From: an uncultured Lachnobacterium sp.
GTDB lineage: Bacteria; Bacillota; Clostridia; Lachnospirales; Lachnospiraceae
DNA: 45,171 nucleotides
Reading direction: 5' to 3'
NCBI GenBank assembly: GCA_937889225.1
Contig: CALAST010000084.1
Span: 1-45,171, forward strand
Shown here in pieces: positions 1-7,857 of this stretch. A program made the translations under genes and the position numbers. The notes under the pieces were generated by a model. It was not told where the DNA came from, did not search any database, and saw nothing but the letters and a program-made list of their open reading frames with translations. Position 1 is the first letter of the stretch; every line of letters begins with the position of its first letter.

Positions 1-97
1 ATTTTGTAACCCATACGATATGATACTGCAACGAGTATATATATCCACGACCATGTGTAACATTTTTTGGTATTGAAAAATATACTGTTTTATCCAT
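1..97 (-). CDS. tnpA: IS200/IS605-family transposase TnpA, N-terminal fragment (runs off the window)
   Basis: Reading leftward from an ATG at 97 gives 32 codons that remain open to the window edge. The peptide starts MDKTVYFSIPKNV and continues HGRGYIYSLQYHIVWVTK. The RGYxYSxQYHxVWxxK pattern is the N-terminal beta-strand of the small HUH (Y1) transposases of IS200/IS605 elements, which move as single-stranded circles. The catalytic HUH and Tyr residues would lie further left and cannot be seen, so intactness is unknown. No strong ribosome binding site is visible, which is common for this family. It was found by hand translation, being too short to stand out as an ORF. Confidence 0.8.
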   Translation of the reverse strand, partial: MDKTVYFSIPKNVTHGRGYIYSLQYHIVWVTK

Positions 98-167
98 ATT
101 TATAGATTACCATATGTACACAGATACTGTCAACTGTTTATTTATCGGCTCACATTTTGGCAGCTAA

Positions 168-187
168 CTCACGACTAAAGTCACGAG
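168..187 (-). repeat. Subterminal hairpin of the IS200/IS605 element
   Basis: Imperfect palindrome with outer CTC/GAG and inner GACT/AGTC pairs and an AA loop, about 70 bases upstream of the tnpA start. Its position and shape fit the transposase-binding hairpin at the left end of IS200/IS605 elements. A GC-rich GTGCGCCGC stretch follows directly. Confidence 0.5.
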
Positions 188-385
188 TGTGCGCCGCTTG
201 AAAAACTAAAGTTCTCTATCAAAAAAGCTACATTGATTTTCTTTTTCCATTGTTATAAAATAATTTTATCAGAAACAAATTTGTAAAAAATCCGTTGATA
301 TCCATACTAAATTCTTAGAAGAAACGGTTTTCCTTACAATTTGTTCTACACTAAAACCTATTATTCAAAAGAAAGTGTGATAAGT

Positions 386-1735
386 ATGAATTTCCCCAAA
401 AAAGAAACCCTTAAAACAGCATTTAACATGGCATGGCCTGCCATTATTGAGTCTTTTTTCATGGCATTTGTAGGACTTGTGGATTCCTACATGGTAAGCT
501 CTCTCGGCTCTACTGCTGTAGCCGCTATCGGACTTACCTCACAACCCAAATTTATCTGCCTGTCGATGTTCATTGCATTAAACGTGTCTATCTCTGCACT
601 TGTTGCCCGTCGGAGAGGACAAAATCGTAGAAAAGATGCCAATACCATCGCACTAACAGCTTTTTCTTTTGCTATTTTAGCGGCAATTATCATTAGCTTT
701 TTGGTTGTTACCTTTGCCGACCCGATTTTACGATTCTGTGGTACGGGCGATGACACCCACGCAGATGCGGTTACTTACTTTTCCATTATTATGAGTGGCA
801 TTATTTTTAACTGCATACAAATGGGAATCAACGCTGCACAGCGTGGTTCTGGCAATACAAAAATTACGATGCGTACCAATTTAACCTCCAATATTATCAA
901 TGTCATCGGAAATTATCTCCTTATTGGCGGTCATTTCGGTTTTCCTGCACTTGGTGTAAGAGGTGCGGCACTTGCGACGGTATTCGGAAGCCTTGTGGCA
1001 TGTATTATGAGTATTGTTTCAATTTGTCGTAAAGACACATTTATTAGTATAAGATATATGATTGCGGAAAAAGTAAAGATTTCTTTGGAAGCATTTAAGA
1101 ATATTTTACAAGTCGGATACAGTATTTTCTTCGAGCAACTTCTGATGCGTATCGGCTTTATGGCAACTGCCCTTATGGCGGCTGACCAAGGTACAGATGC
1201 TATGGCGGCACATCAGGTCGCTATGAATATTATGGGACTGACGTTTTCATTCGGAGATGGATTACAATCTTCCGCTGTTGCCCTAATCGGTCATAGTCTT
1301 GGAGCACAACAACCGGAAAAAGCAAAAGAATATGGTGCAACATGCCGTTTTATGGGGCTTTGTATTTCCATTGTGCTTGCGATTACATATTTCTTTGGAG
1401 CAAAAACTTTATTTACGCTGTTTTTCCCGATAGAACCGCATATTGTGACTATTGGTGTAAAAATTATGTATTTGATTATTATAACTGCTATTTTCCAGAT
1501 ATCACAAGTTATTTACATGGGTTGTCTGCGAGGTGCAGGAGATACGCTTTATACTGCCATTTGCTCTATGATTTGTGTTACAATTATTCGAACTGCCTTT
1601 TCCTATATTTTCTGTTATCCACTTGGATTTGGAATTATTGGGATTTGGGTTGGTGTGCTTGCTGACCAAGCGTTTCGATATTTATTTGCTTCCACTCGAT
1701 TTAAAGCGGGAAAGTGGACAGCGATTAAAATATAA
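386..1735 (+). CDS. MATE-family multidrug/cation antiporter
   Basis: A 449-aa integral membrane protein with about 12 hydrophobic helices in two bundles, the usual MATE length. MATE pumps export drugs or metabolites across the cytoplasmic membrane using Na+ or H+ gradients. Family hallmarks are the N-terminal AWPAIIESFF and GLVDSYMVSSLG segments, a second-bundle counterpart (LQVGYSIFFEQLLMRIG) and the conserved MAAHQVAMNIM stretch. The ATG at 386 is chosen because translation from it begins directly at the first helix. An upstream TTG at 341 would add 15 polar residues and has no ribosome binding site. The gene stands alone, between a partial IS element and a large palindrome. The substrate cannot be told from sequence. 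Confidence 0.9.
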   Translation: MNFPKKETLKTAFNMAWPAIIESFFMAFVGLVDSYMVSSLGSTAVAAIGLTSQPKFICLSMFIALNVSISALVARRRGQNRRKDANTIALTAFSFAILAAIIISFLVVTFADPILRFCGTGDDTHADAVTYFSIIMSGIIFNCIQMGINAAQRGSGNTKITMRTNLTSNIINVIGNYLLIGGHFGFPALGVRGAALATVFGSLVACIMSIVSICRKDTFISIRYMIAEKVKISLEAFKNILQVGYSIFFEQLLMRIGFMATALMAADQGTDAMAAHQVAMNIMGLTFSFGDGLQSSAVALIGHSLGAQQPEKAKEYGATCRFMGLCISIVLAITYFFGAKTLFTLFFPIEPHIVTIGVKIMYLIIITAIFQISQVIYMGCLRGAGDTLYTAICSMICVTIIRTAFSYIFCYPLGFGIIGIWVGVLADQAFRYLFASTRFKAGKWTAIKI

Positions 1736-1775
1736 AAATAACCATAATCATATTTAATTTTCTTAAAAAATACGA

Positions 1776-1880
1776 AAAGGGGATGTCAGGAAATAAAATG
1801 TATATACAACAATATCGTATTCTTCAAAAGAATATTTCTCTAGAATTTGTATATATTTTTCATTTCAGGACAACCCCTTT
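1776..1880. repeat. ~105-bp imperfect palindrome (long hairpin)
   Basis: The left arm (1777-1809) starts AAGGGGATGTC and ends TATATACAA. The right arm (about 1847-1879) is its imperfect reverse complement, with about 27 of 33 positions pairing. The loop contains a further ATTCTT/AGAAT pair. It fills the gap between the convergent MATE and 61-aa genes, so it may act as a two-way terminator. Its length and arm structure also fit a small non-autonomous mobile element. Confidence 0.55.
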
Positions 1881-1905
1881 ATATATTTACCTTTTGTGAT
1901 TTCGT

Positions 1906-2091
1906 CTAATTATCTGCTTTATTTTCCATAATTTTTATTTCTGTATAGCAAGCTATAGATATAAAGAGAGATATAATTCCAACTAACCACATATTTAACA
2001 TATTAGTCAATACTAAAAATGCACTTAAGATAAAAACCATAAAAAACATGTAACCTATTGTACTAATTATTTTTTTATTTTCTAAGCTCAT
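1906..2091 (-). CDS. Small two-helix membrane protein, unknown function
   Basis: A 61-aa protein with a short charged N-terminus (MSLENKK), two hydrophobic segments (about residues 10-30 and 33-49) separated by a single short turn, and a charged C-terminus ending in NKADN. The start is well supported by an AAGGAGGAG ribosome binding site a few bases upstream. I do not recognise a family, though small proteins of this shape are common in Clostridia. It lies downstream of the ABC permease gene in the same direction, with about 200 bases between, so it may be a separate transcript. Coding status rests on the ribosome binding site and the clean hydrophobic pattern. Confidence 0.6.
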   Translation of the reverse strand: MSLENKKIISTIGYMFFMVFILSAFLVLTNMLNMWLVGIISLFISIACYTEIKIMENKADN

Positions 2092-2294
2092 CCATTCTCC
2101 TCCTTAAAAATATCGTTTATGTTTTTATTAACAAACTTTTTCTTTTATTCTAACATACTAAAACATAAACAAAAATACGGTTAAATAAATCTTAAGCTTT
2201 TTTAATAAAATCTTTCTTCTTAAATTAATATAGATAAGAATAAATTTATATAAAAAATATAAACAGACTTATCTCAATTTTATCTAATACTAAT

Positions 2295-5081
2295 TTACAC
2301 ATTATCATTCTTCAACGCATCTATCGGATTATCCGCTTTAATCTTCTTCATGGAATACATCATCGTTGCAAACACAACCAAAAATACACTCCCTACTGCA
2401 ATCCCAATCGCACCCCTTGGCAGATAAAAGCCTGCGCTATAACCATCTGACACAACTCTGTAAATCAGCCATGTAATAACCGCTGATACCGGAATTCCAT
2501 ACAATAACGCACGACTTCCATACAATACACATTCAAAATTCATCATACGATTCAGCTCTTTATTTGACATACCAACAGATTTTAACATGGCAAATTCACG
2601 TCTTCGCAAGTTGATATTTGTGGAAATCGTATTAAATACATTCGCTGCTGCAATCAAGGAAATGAGTACTATAAAGCCATAAGAAAATACATTGATAATA
2701 AAAATCAAACTTCTGTTTTCTTCCATCGCTTCTGCCATATCATAAATATGATTCTTTGAAAGCCCATTTTCTACAAGCATATTTTTTATGGCTTCAAAGC
2801 TTTTTTCATGGTCTTCGGAAATCACATAATGTGTTGCTACATAACTTCGATATTCCATATTTTCCAGAATCGTATTCATCATGCTGTATGGATAGGCAAC
2901 TGCTACTTGATACAAATCTCCGATAAAATATGGTCTTTCATATAATATCTTACCAATCTTCAATTCTTTTGCATATGCTTCATCCCCAATCACGATTTTA
3001 CTTTCTTTTGATTGTAATACCTTAGCTGTTACAATCTTTTCCAAATCGTAATCAAAATCCGATTTTCCATCAAATGCAATTCCCATAGGATTTTCTTTGT
3101 TCAGATACGTTTCTTTATCCAATTTTTGTTCTTTTAAAAATGCTTTGTATGTGGCATCATCCACAAAAACAAGACCCAAATAAATATCCGTATAATCTTC
3201 TGCCATTTCCGTTTCGATTACTTCATTTTTTTCTTTTCGATATGCTAAATATTCATTGGAAACATATTGATTTTCCAAATTTACACGTTCCGTATAATCT
3301 GTTACAAAAGCGGAATCTGTCACACATTCTGCTTTTGCAAACAGTTCTGCTAATGCAGCTTGTGACATTGCATTGGAAAAGTCCTTATTTTGCACTTCTT
3401 CTGCGCTCATATATACTGTTGGGTCATACGTATAGCTAATATCATAATTCTCGCCTTCATATCCTGCTTCTACCATATCCGTAAGGTAATTCGTAAATGC
3501 AGAAGCTGACACAAATAGCACAATGCTCATAAAAAGACTAATAACCGTTGTACGATACTTTTTCTTACTTCTTCTGTAATACTTATCCGCAATCATGCCC
3601 GGTAAGCCAAAGATACGATAAATCAACTTTTCCATAAATTTATTGGAAGAAATAAGCTCATTTTCCGAAATTTCTTTTTTCTTTCCTCTTTTTGTATATT
3701 TAATATCACGACTTTGACGAATTGCCTCTACCGCAGTTACCATAGTCGCACGTTTCGATGGTATCCATGCGGAAATCATAATCGTTATAAATGTAATCAT
3801 ACAAGCTGCCACAATCGTCCATGGATATACATACAGTTTTAATGGAACTGCATAGTCTAAAATTTCACTAAATTCCTTTCCTATAAAATGAAAAGTAATT
3901 CCTATTCCACCCACCCCTGCTAAGATACCAAGTGGAATACCGATTGCACTTACAATTATCCCTTCAAACAATACCATATTTCGTAATTGTTTCTTTGTCG
4001 CACCAATCGAAGAAAGTAAACCGAATTGTTTGGTACGTTCCGATACGGATATGGAAAAAGAATTATAAATTAATGAAATCGAACCAAACATAATCAAACC
4101 AATGATAATAGTTGCCAAACCATATAAAATACTGTAAAAACCTACATATCCCCACGCTCCTAAATACATTAACAATCCACTATTTTCTTCGCCTCCATAT
4201 TCTAATGACATATTAGCAGAAAATACTGAGGTTTCCTGCGGTTCAATCATTTTATAATATACATTAAAAATCGCATCGTCTGTCCTCACTTTATCCGGTG
4301 CGGTAATTGCAGTATAGCCCGGTGCAGAATAGGTTTCAAAATTCGGTCTTTCATAAAAGCCTACTACCGTATAGGTTCTTGTTTCTTTTACCTCTATCCA
4401 TTCCAACTGGTTTTCATGGTTTTGTATTTGAGCTTCGTTACTCTCTGTTGTCCCATTTGGTAAATCACTTTCCGTGTCTTCTGAGATTTGAGTCTCTGAC
4501 GAACTTTCCTTATCATGTATCACTTCATTTTGTGGAATTCCGTCATTTTCTTCTGCTTTCATATAGGGATTATGCTGTCCTAATGTATACCCATCACTAA
4601 CACGTTCTCCAATTTCCAAAGTCAGTACATCTCCGACTTTATAATGCACTTCCCCATTCTCTGCCAAATGTTCTGGCAAGAGAATTTCTTCTGAAGTCTT
4701 CGGCAACCTGCCACCTGTCAAATGTACAGGCATAGTTTCCATAAAATTCTTGTCTGCCCCAATAATATAAAAATATGGCTTATATTCATTGGTACATCCT
4801 TCTGCAATCGCATATCCGATTTGCTGATTATACACATAACTTTCTACCTTATCCGATTCTTCAAGTATCTCAAACACTTTTGCATCTGCTTCTAAAACAC
4901 TTGCATGCCAATCACCTTCTCTATAAATGGCATTGTCCACCATATACCTCTGCACACTAGATACGGAACTGGTAACTGCCGTAATCATAGAAGCGGAAAG
5001 AATCACACCAATAATGGTAACAATAGTACGAACTTTATTTTTCTTTAATGATTCTAATGTAACTTTCTGAAAAATACTCAT
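2295..5081 (-). CDS. ABC transporter permease, FtsX/MacB-type, duplicated
   Basis: A 928-aa permease with two FtsX-like halves. Helix 1 spans about residues 17-40 and is followed by a large extracellular domain to about 310. A three-helix bundle follows (about 315-450) with the FtsX-type ISVSERTKQFGLLSSIGAT coupling segment. Another single helix lies near 510, then a second extracellular domain (about 540-790), then a final three-helix bundle with RRREFAMLKSVGMS. This 8-helix layout belongs to the MacB-like mechanotransmission or lipoprotein/peptide-handling ABC systems rather than importers. A Ser/Glu/Thr-rich insertion (about 185-228) interrupts the first extracellular domain. It overlaps the ATPase gene by 4 bases (ATGA), so the two are translationally coupled. 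Confidence 0.92.
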   Translation of the reverse strand: MSIFQKVTLESLKKNKVRTIVTIIGVILSASMITAVTSSVSSVQRYMVDNAIYREGDWHASVLEADAKVFEILEESDKVESYVYNQQIGYAIAEGCTNEYKPYFYIIGADKNFMETMPVHLTGGRLPKTSEEILLPEHLAENGEVHYKVGDVLTLEIGERVSDGYTLGQHNPYMKAEENDGIPQNEVIHDKESSSETQISEDTESDLPNGTTESNEAQIQNHENQLEWIEVKETRTYTVVGFYERPNFETYSAPGYTAITAPDKVRTDDAIFNVYYKMIEPQETSVFSANMSLEYGGEENSGLLMYLGAWGYVGFYSILYGLATIIIGLIMFGSISLIYNSFSISVSERTKQFGLLSSIGATKKQLRNMVLFEGIIVSAIGIPLGILAGVGGIGITFHFIGKEFSEILDYAVPLKLYVYPWTIVAACMITFITIMISAWIPSKRATMVTAVEAIRQSRDIKYTKRGKKKEISENELISSNKFMEKLIYRIFGLPGMIADKYYRRSKKKYRTTVISLFMSIVLFVSASAFTNYLTDMVEAGYEGENYDISYTYDPTVYMSAEEVQNKDFSNAMSQAALAELFAKAECVTDSAFVTDYTERVNLENQYVSNEYLAYRKEKNEVIETEMAEDYTDIYLGLVFVDDATYKAFLKEQKLDKETYLNKENPMGIAFDGKSDFDYDLEKIVTAKVLQSKESKIVIGDEAYAKELKIGKILYERPYFIGDLYQVAVAYPYSMMNTILENMEYRSYVATHYVISEDHEKSFEAIKNMLVENGLSKNHIYDMAEAMEENRSLIFIINVFSYGFIVLISLIAAANVFNTISTNINLRRREFAMLKSVGMSNKELNRMMNFECVLYGSRALLYGIPVSAVITWLIYRVVSDGYSAGFYLPRGAIGIAVGSVFLVVFATMMYSMKKIKADNPIDALKNDNV

Positions 5082-5761
5082 CGACGAATCACCTCATCCC
5101 GAATAATTTTTCCGTCTTCAATTGTGATAATTCTATCTGCTTGTAATGCAATATTTTCATCATGCGTAATCATAATCAATGTCTGATTGTACTTTTTATT
5201 GGATAGCTTTAACAGTTCTACAATCTCCTGACTATTCTTACTGTCTAAGTTTCCTGTCGGTTCATCCGCCAAAACTACCGCAGGTGCATTCATAAGTGCC
5301 CTTCCAATCGACACTCTCTGCTGCTGCCCACCAGAAAGCTGATTTGGAAGATGCGATTTTCGTTCCTCTAACTTTAACACCTCCAACAATTCTTGCAAAC
5401 GTTCCTTGTTTACTTTCTGTCCATCCATTAAAACAGGAAGCGTAATATTTTCCGTTACATTTAAAACAGGAATCAGATTGTAAAACTGATAAATCAGTCC
5501 TACCTGACGGCGACGGAAAATGGCAAGCTGTTCATCATTTTGTGCATATACATCCGTTCCATCCATGTATACTTTTCCGCTCGTTGGTTTATCCACTCCA
5601 CCTAAGATGTGAAGCAATGTAGATTTTCCGGAACCGGAAGGTCCAATAATTGCAACAAATTCACCCTTTTGCACGGAAAATGACACATTGTCCAATGCAT
5701 GTACTGCTGTTTCGCCTTTTCCATACACTTTACTTAAATTTTCAACTTTTAAAATTTCCAT
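5078..5761 (-). CDS. ABC transporter ATP-binding protein (MacB/LolD/BceA-type)
   Basis: A 227-aa ATPase of the compact class that pairs with FtsX-type permeases. It has Walker A GPSGSGKST (residues 40-48), Q-loop (LIYQFYNLIP), signature LSGGQQQR, Walker B VVLADEP, D-loop GNLD and switch histidine MITHDE, so it should be active. It would energise the 928-aa permease encoded immediately downstream with a 4-base overlap. An upstream palindromic region (5792-5892) separates it from the histidine kinase gene and probably holds its promoter, which fits control by the adjacent two-component system. The specific substrate is not evident; antimicrobial peptide handling is the usual role for this gene arrangement. 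Confidence 0.95.
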   Translation of the reverse strand: MEILKVENLSKVYGKGETAVHALDNVSFSVQKGEFVAIIGPSGSGKSTLLHILGGVDKPTSGKVYMDGTDVYAQNDEQLAIFRRRQVGLIYQFYNLIPVLNVTENITLPVLMDGQKVNKERLQELLEVLKLEERKSHLPNQLSGGQQQRVSIGRALMNAPAVVLADEPTGNLDSKNSQEIVELLKLSNKKYNQTLIMITHDENIALQADRIITIEDGKIIRDEVIRR

Positions 5762-5791
5762 GAAAGTCTCCTTTTCTTACTAATTAATATA

Positions 5792-5892
5792 AGTTCGATA
5801 AATAAAACGGAAAGTTATAAACTACTTTTTTCTATTCATAAAGCTATTTTCATTGTTTATAGGCAGATTTTTATTCCAATTTTTATCGAACT
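5792..5892. promoter_or_regulatory. Palindromic intergenic region upstream of the ABC operon
   Basis: Perfect 11-base inverted repeat AGTTCGATAAA (5792-5802) / TTTATCGAACT (5882-5892), enclosing a second perfect inverted pair TATAAAC (5816-5822) / GTTTATA (5855-5861). It lies between the kinase gene and the ABC ATPase start, where an OmpR-type regulator would bind. It could be an operator or a long hairpin in the leader. Confidence 0.4.
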
Positions 5893-5930
5893 CACATTCA
5901 TTTGTATCTTACACTTTCGTTATACCTATT

Positions 5931-5976
5931 TTAAGTGACACTCCCATGACTTAAAAATTACAAAAATGTCACTTAA
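5931..5976 (-). promoter_or_regulatory. Inverted repeat over the kinase stop codon
   Basis: Perfect 10-base inverted repeat TTAAGTGACA (5931-5940) / TGTCACTTAA (5967-5976). The right arm contains the stop codon of the histidine kinase gene. On the minus strand it could form a stem at the end of the regulator/kinase transcript, but no clear U-run follows, so an operator role is equally possible. Confidence 0.35.
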
Positions 5977-6976
5977 GGGTTAATTCATTATAAAAACGTA
6001 TCGTAAATTTCGCCCCTTTCGTACTTCTATTTTCCACCTTAATCGTTCCATTTTGTTTATTTATAATCATACGGGCAAGTGCAAGCCCTACGCCAAAGCT
6101 TTTTTCGGATGAATTTTTTCCTTTATAAAATCGTTCAAATATATGTGGTAAATCTTCCTCTGCAATCCCACATCCATTATCTGCAATGCTAATTTCCGTA
6201 TAAATCGGATTTTCTTTTGCACATATTTCAATCTTTCCGCCAATCGGTGTATGCTCCATACAATTTTTCACAATATTTCCAATCGCTTCACAAGTCCAAT
6301 CCAAATCTCCTGTAAACTCCCCATCCACATCTATTAATAATTCCTGCTCTCTTAATTCCATTGGCACAAGCATTGGTGCTGTGCTTTTTTGTATAAGTTC
6401 ACGAATAGATATCGTTTCCTTTTTAAATGCAATCGTTCCTGCATCCAATTTCGAAATTTTCAAAAGCGTTGTAATTAGCCAATCAATACGGGATAATAAC
6501 TCATACAGCTCTCTTGTTGTCTTTTGCCTTTTTTCCTCTGTGATACTATCATCTGCTAAAAAGGACACCAACAGATTAATGGAAGTCAATGGTGTGCGAA
6601 TCTGATGTGAAATATCTGCAATAGAATCTGCAAGATATTTCTTATCTTCTAAAAGTTGGTCTTTTTGTTCCCGCAAACGAAGTGTCATTTTCTGAATTTC
6701 ACTCTCTAAAACAGCCAATTCTCCTTCTGCATATTTTCGCAAAAAGATATGGTCTTCTCCATGAAGTGTCTTATCAATTTCCAGCGATAATTCTTGAATA
6801 TTTCGATAGCGATGATACGTAATACCTATATGTACTCCTATCATACAAATACATAATATTGCTGTAAACATCCCAAACTTTCTATCCCAACAAACAGCAA
6901 TATAAACTGCTCCAAATGATATTAACAAATATACACATATCCCTTTCATCACTTCCGGGTTTCTAAATAATCTCAT
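5969..6976 (-). CDS. Sensor histidine kinase, intramembrane-sensing type
   Basis: A 335-aa kinase with two N-terminal membrane helices (about residues 9-27 and 34-52) joined by only a few residues (CWDRKFG). It therefore has no extracellular sensor domain and probably senses through the membrane or its partner transporter, as BceS-type kinases do. The H-box is DISHQIRTPLTS. The ATPase domain has an N-box (NIVKNCMEH), G1 (DNGCGIAEED), F-box and G2 (FGVGLALARMI). The ATG at 6976 gives the typical family start MRLFRNPEV; a TTG at 6997 is in frame but less likely. It follows the response regulator gene by about 30 bases and precedes the ABC genes. Confidence 0.9.
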   Translation of the reverse strand: MRLFRNPEVMKGICVYLLISFGAVYIAVCWDRKFGMFTAILCICMIGVHIGITYHRYRNIQELSLEIDKTLHGEDHIFLRKYAEGELAVLESEIQKMTLRLREQKDQLLEDKKYLADSIADISHQIRTPLTSINLLVSFLADDSITEEKRQKTTRELYELLSRIDWLITTLLKISKLDAGTIAFKKETISIRELIQKSTAPMLVPMELREQELLIDVDGEFTGDLDWTCEAIGNIVKNCMEHTPIGGKIEICAKENPIYTEISIADNGCGIAEEDLPHIFERFYKGKNSSEKSFGVGLALARMIINKQNGTIKVENRSTKGAKFTIRFYNELTLK

Positions 6977-7006
6977 TGTCTTATGATTTTCCTCCAAATA
7001 TTCTCA

Positions 7007-7675
7007 TCACTCCATTTTATATCCCATGCCTCGAACAGTCTTAATAATCACAGGACTTTGTGGGTCTTCTTCAATTTTTTCCCGCAAACGTTTAATATAC
7101 ACGGTTAAGGTATTATCATTCACAAAATCCCCTGCAATGTCCCAAATGGTTTCTAGCAATTTCGTTCTCGAAAGCACCATACCTCGATTATTAATAAACA
7201 CAAGTAACAAACGATATTCCAAAGCAGAAAGATACAAATCCTTCCCATCTTTCGTTGCAATTCCTTTTACAGTATCTACAGAAATGTTTCCAAATTGTAT
7301 TACTTTTCCATTTCCACCTGTAAGACGTAATATATTCTTAATACGTGAAACTAACTCTCTCGGACGAAATGGCTTTGCAATGTAATCATCTGCCCCTAAA
7401 TCAAATCCCGTAACCGTGCTATATTCATCACCCGATGCCGTCAAAAAAATAACAGGCAATCCATACTCTGCCTTTATCGCAGAACACACGGAAAACCCAT
7501 TTCCATCTGCTAAAGAAATATCCAATAACACCAAATCAAAAGTTTCTTTCTGTAATAGCTCCAATGCACCTTTTTGTCCCAAAGCATGCAACACTAAAAA
7601 ACCTTCTGTTTTTAAAAATTCCGTCAAATTTTCTACAATGCTCTTATCATCTTCCACCAATAAAATCCTATTCAT
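7007..7675 (-). CDS. OmpR/PhoB-family response regulator
   Basis: A 222-aa regulator with a receiver domain (acidic pair near residues 9-10, phospho-acceptor Asp52 in LLDISL, conserved Lys in ADDYIAKPF) and a C-terminal winged-helix DNA-binding domain ending TVRGMGYKME. It should be phosphorylated by the adjacent kinase and control the downstream ABC ATPase/permease genes; the gene order is regulator, kinase, ATPase, permease. An AAAGGAGTG ribosome binding site lies unusually far (about 14 bases) upstream of the ATG, so translation may be weak. Confidence 0.93.
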   Translation of the reverse strand: MNRILLVEDDKSIVENLTEFLKTEGFLVLHALGQKGALELLQKETFDLVLLDISLADGNGFSVCSAIKAEYGLPVIFLTASGDEYSTVTGFDLGADDYIAKPFRPRELVSRIKNILRLTGGNGKVIQFGNISVDTVKGIATKDGKDLYLSALEYRLLLVFINNRGMVLSRTKLLETIWDIAGDFVNDNTLTVYIKRLREKIEEDPQSPVIIKTVRGMGYKME

Positions 7676-7731
7676 ATGCTCTAATAGACACTCCTTTTTC
7701 TAATCACAATCACTACTCAACAATAATAAGT

Positions 7732-7767
7732 AAAAATCCCATCTTCAAGAAACTTGAGGTGGGATTT
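7732..7767 (-). terminator. Rho-independent terminator after the chemoreceptor gene
   Basis: Strong stem: AAATCCCATCTTCAAG pairs with CTTGAGGTGGGATTT across an AAA loop, with T-rich DNA on the minus-strand exit side. It lies downstream of the chemoreceptor stop at 7858 and upstream of the regulator gene at 7675, separating the two transcripts. Confidence 0.75.
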
Positions 7768-7857
7768 ATACATAAAGTTATATACGTCAAATGAATATTT
7801 ACGCTTGAAAAATAGGCATAACTACCAAATGAATCCATGATTATACCCAAAACAGGA

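Larger units (their letters stand above)
1..215 (-). mobile_element. Partial IS200/IS605-family element, tnpA end
   Basis: The left edge holds the beginning of a Y1-transposase gene reading leftward. Upstream of it lies a hairpin at 168-187, with stems CTC/GAG and GACT/AGTC around a two-base loop. Subterminal imperfect hairpins near the tnpA end are the recognition feature of IS200/IS605 elements, which have no terminal inverted repeats. The outer boundary is not determined; 215 is a guess just past the GC-rich stretch that follows the hairpin. The rest of the element, including any tnpB, lies outside the window. Confidence 0.65.

Noticed and set aside
168..200. Group II intron or riboswitch structure near the left edge
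   Set aside because: The short imperfect hairpin with a tnpA directly downstream fits an IS200/IS605 end better, and no domain V-like motif is present.
2092..2294. Search for a small gene or RNA between the 61-aa gene and the ABC permease
   Set aside because: AT-rich with no ORF with a ribosome binding site, no convincing hairpin and no RNA motif.
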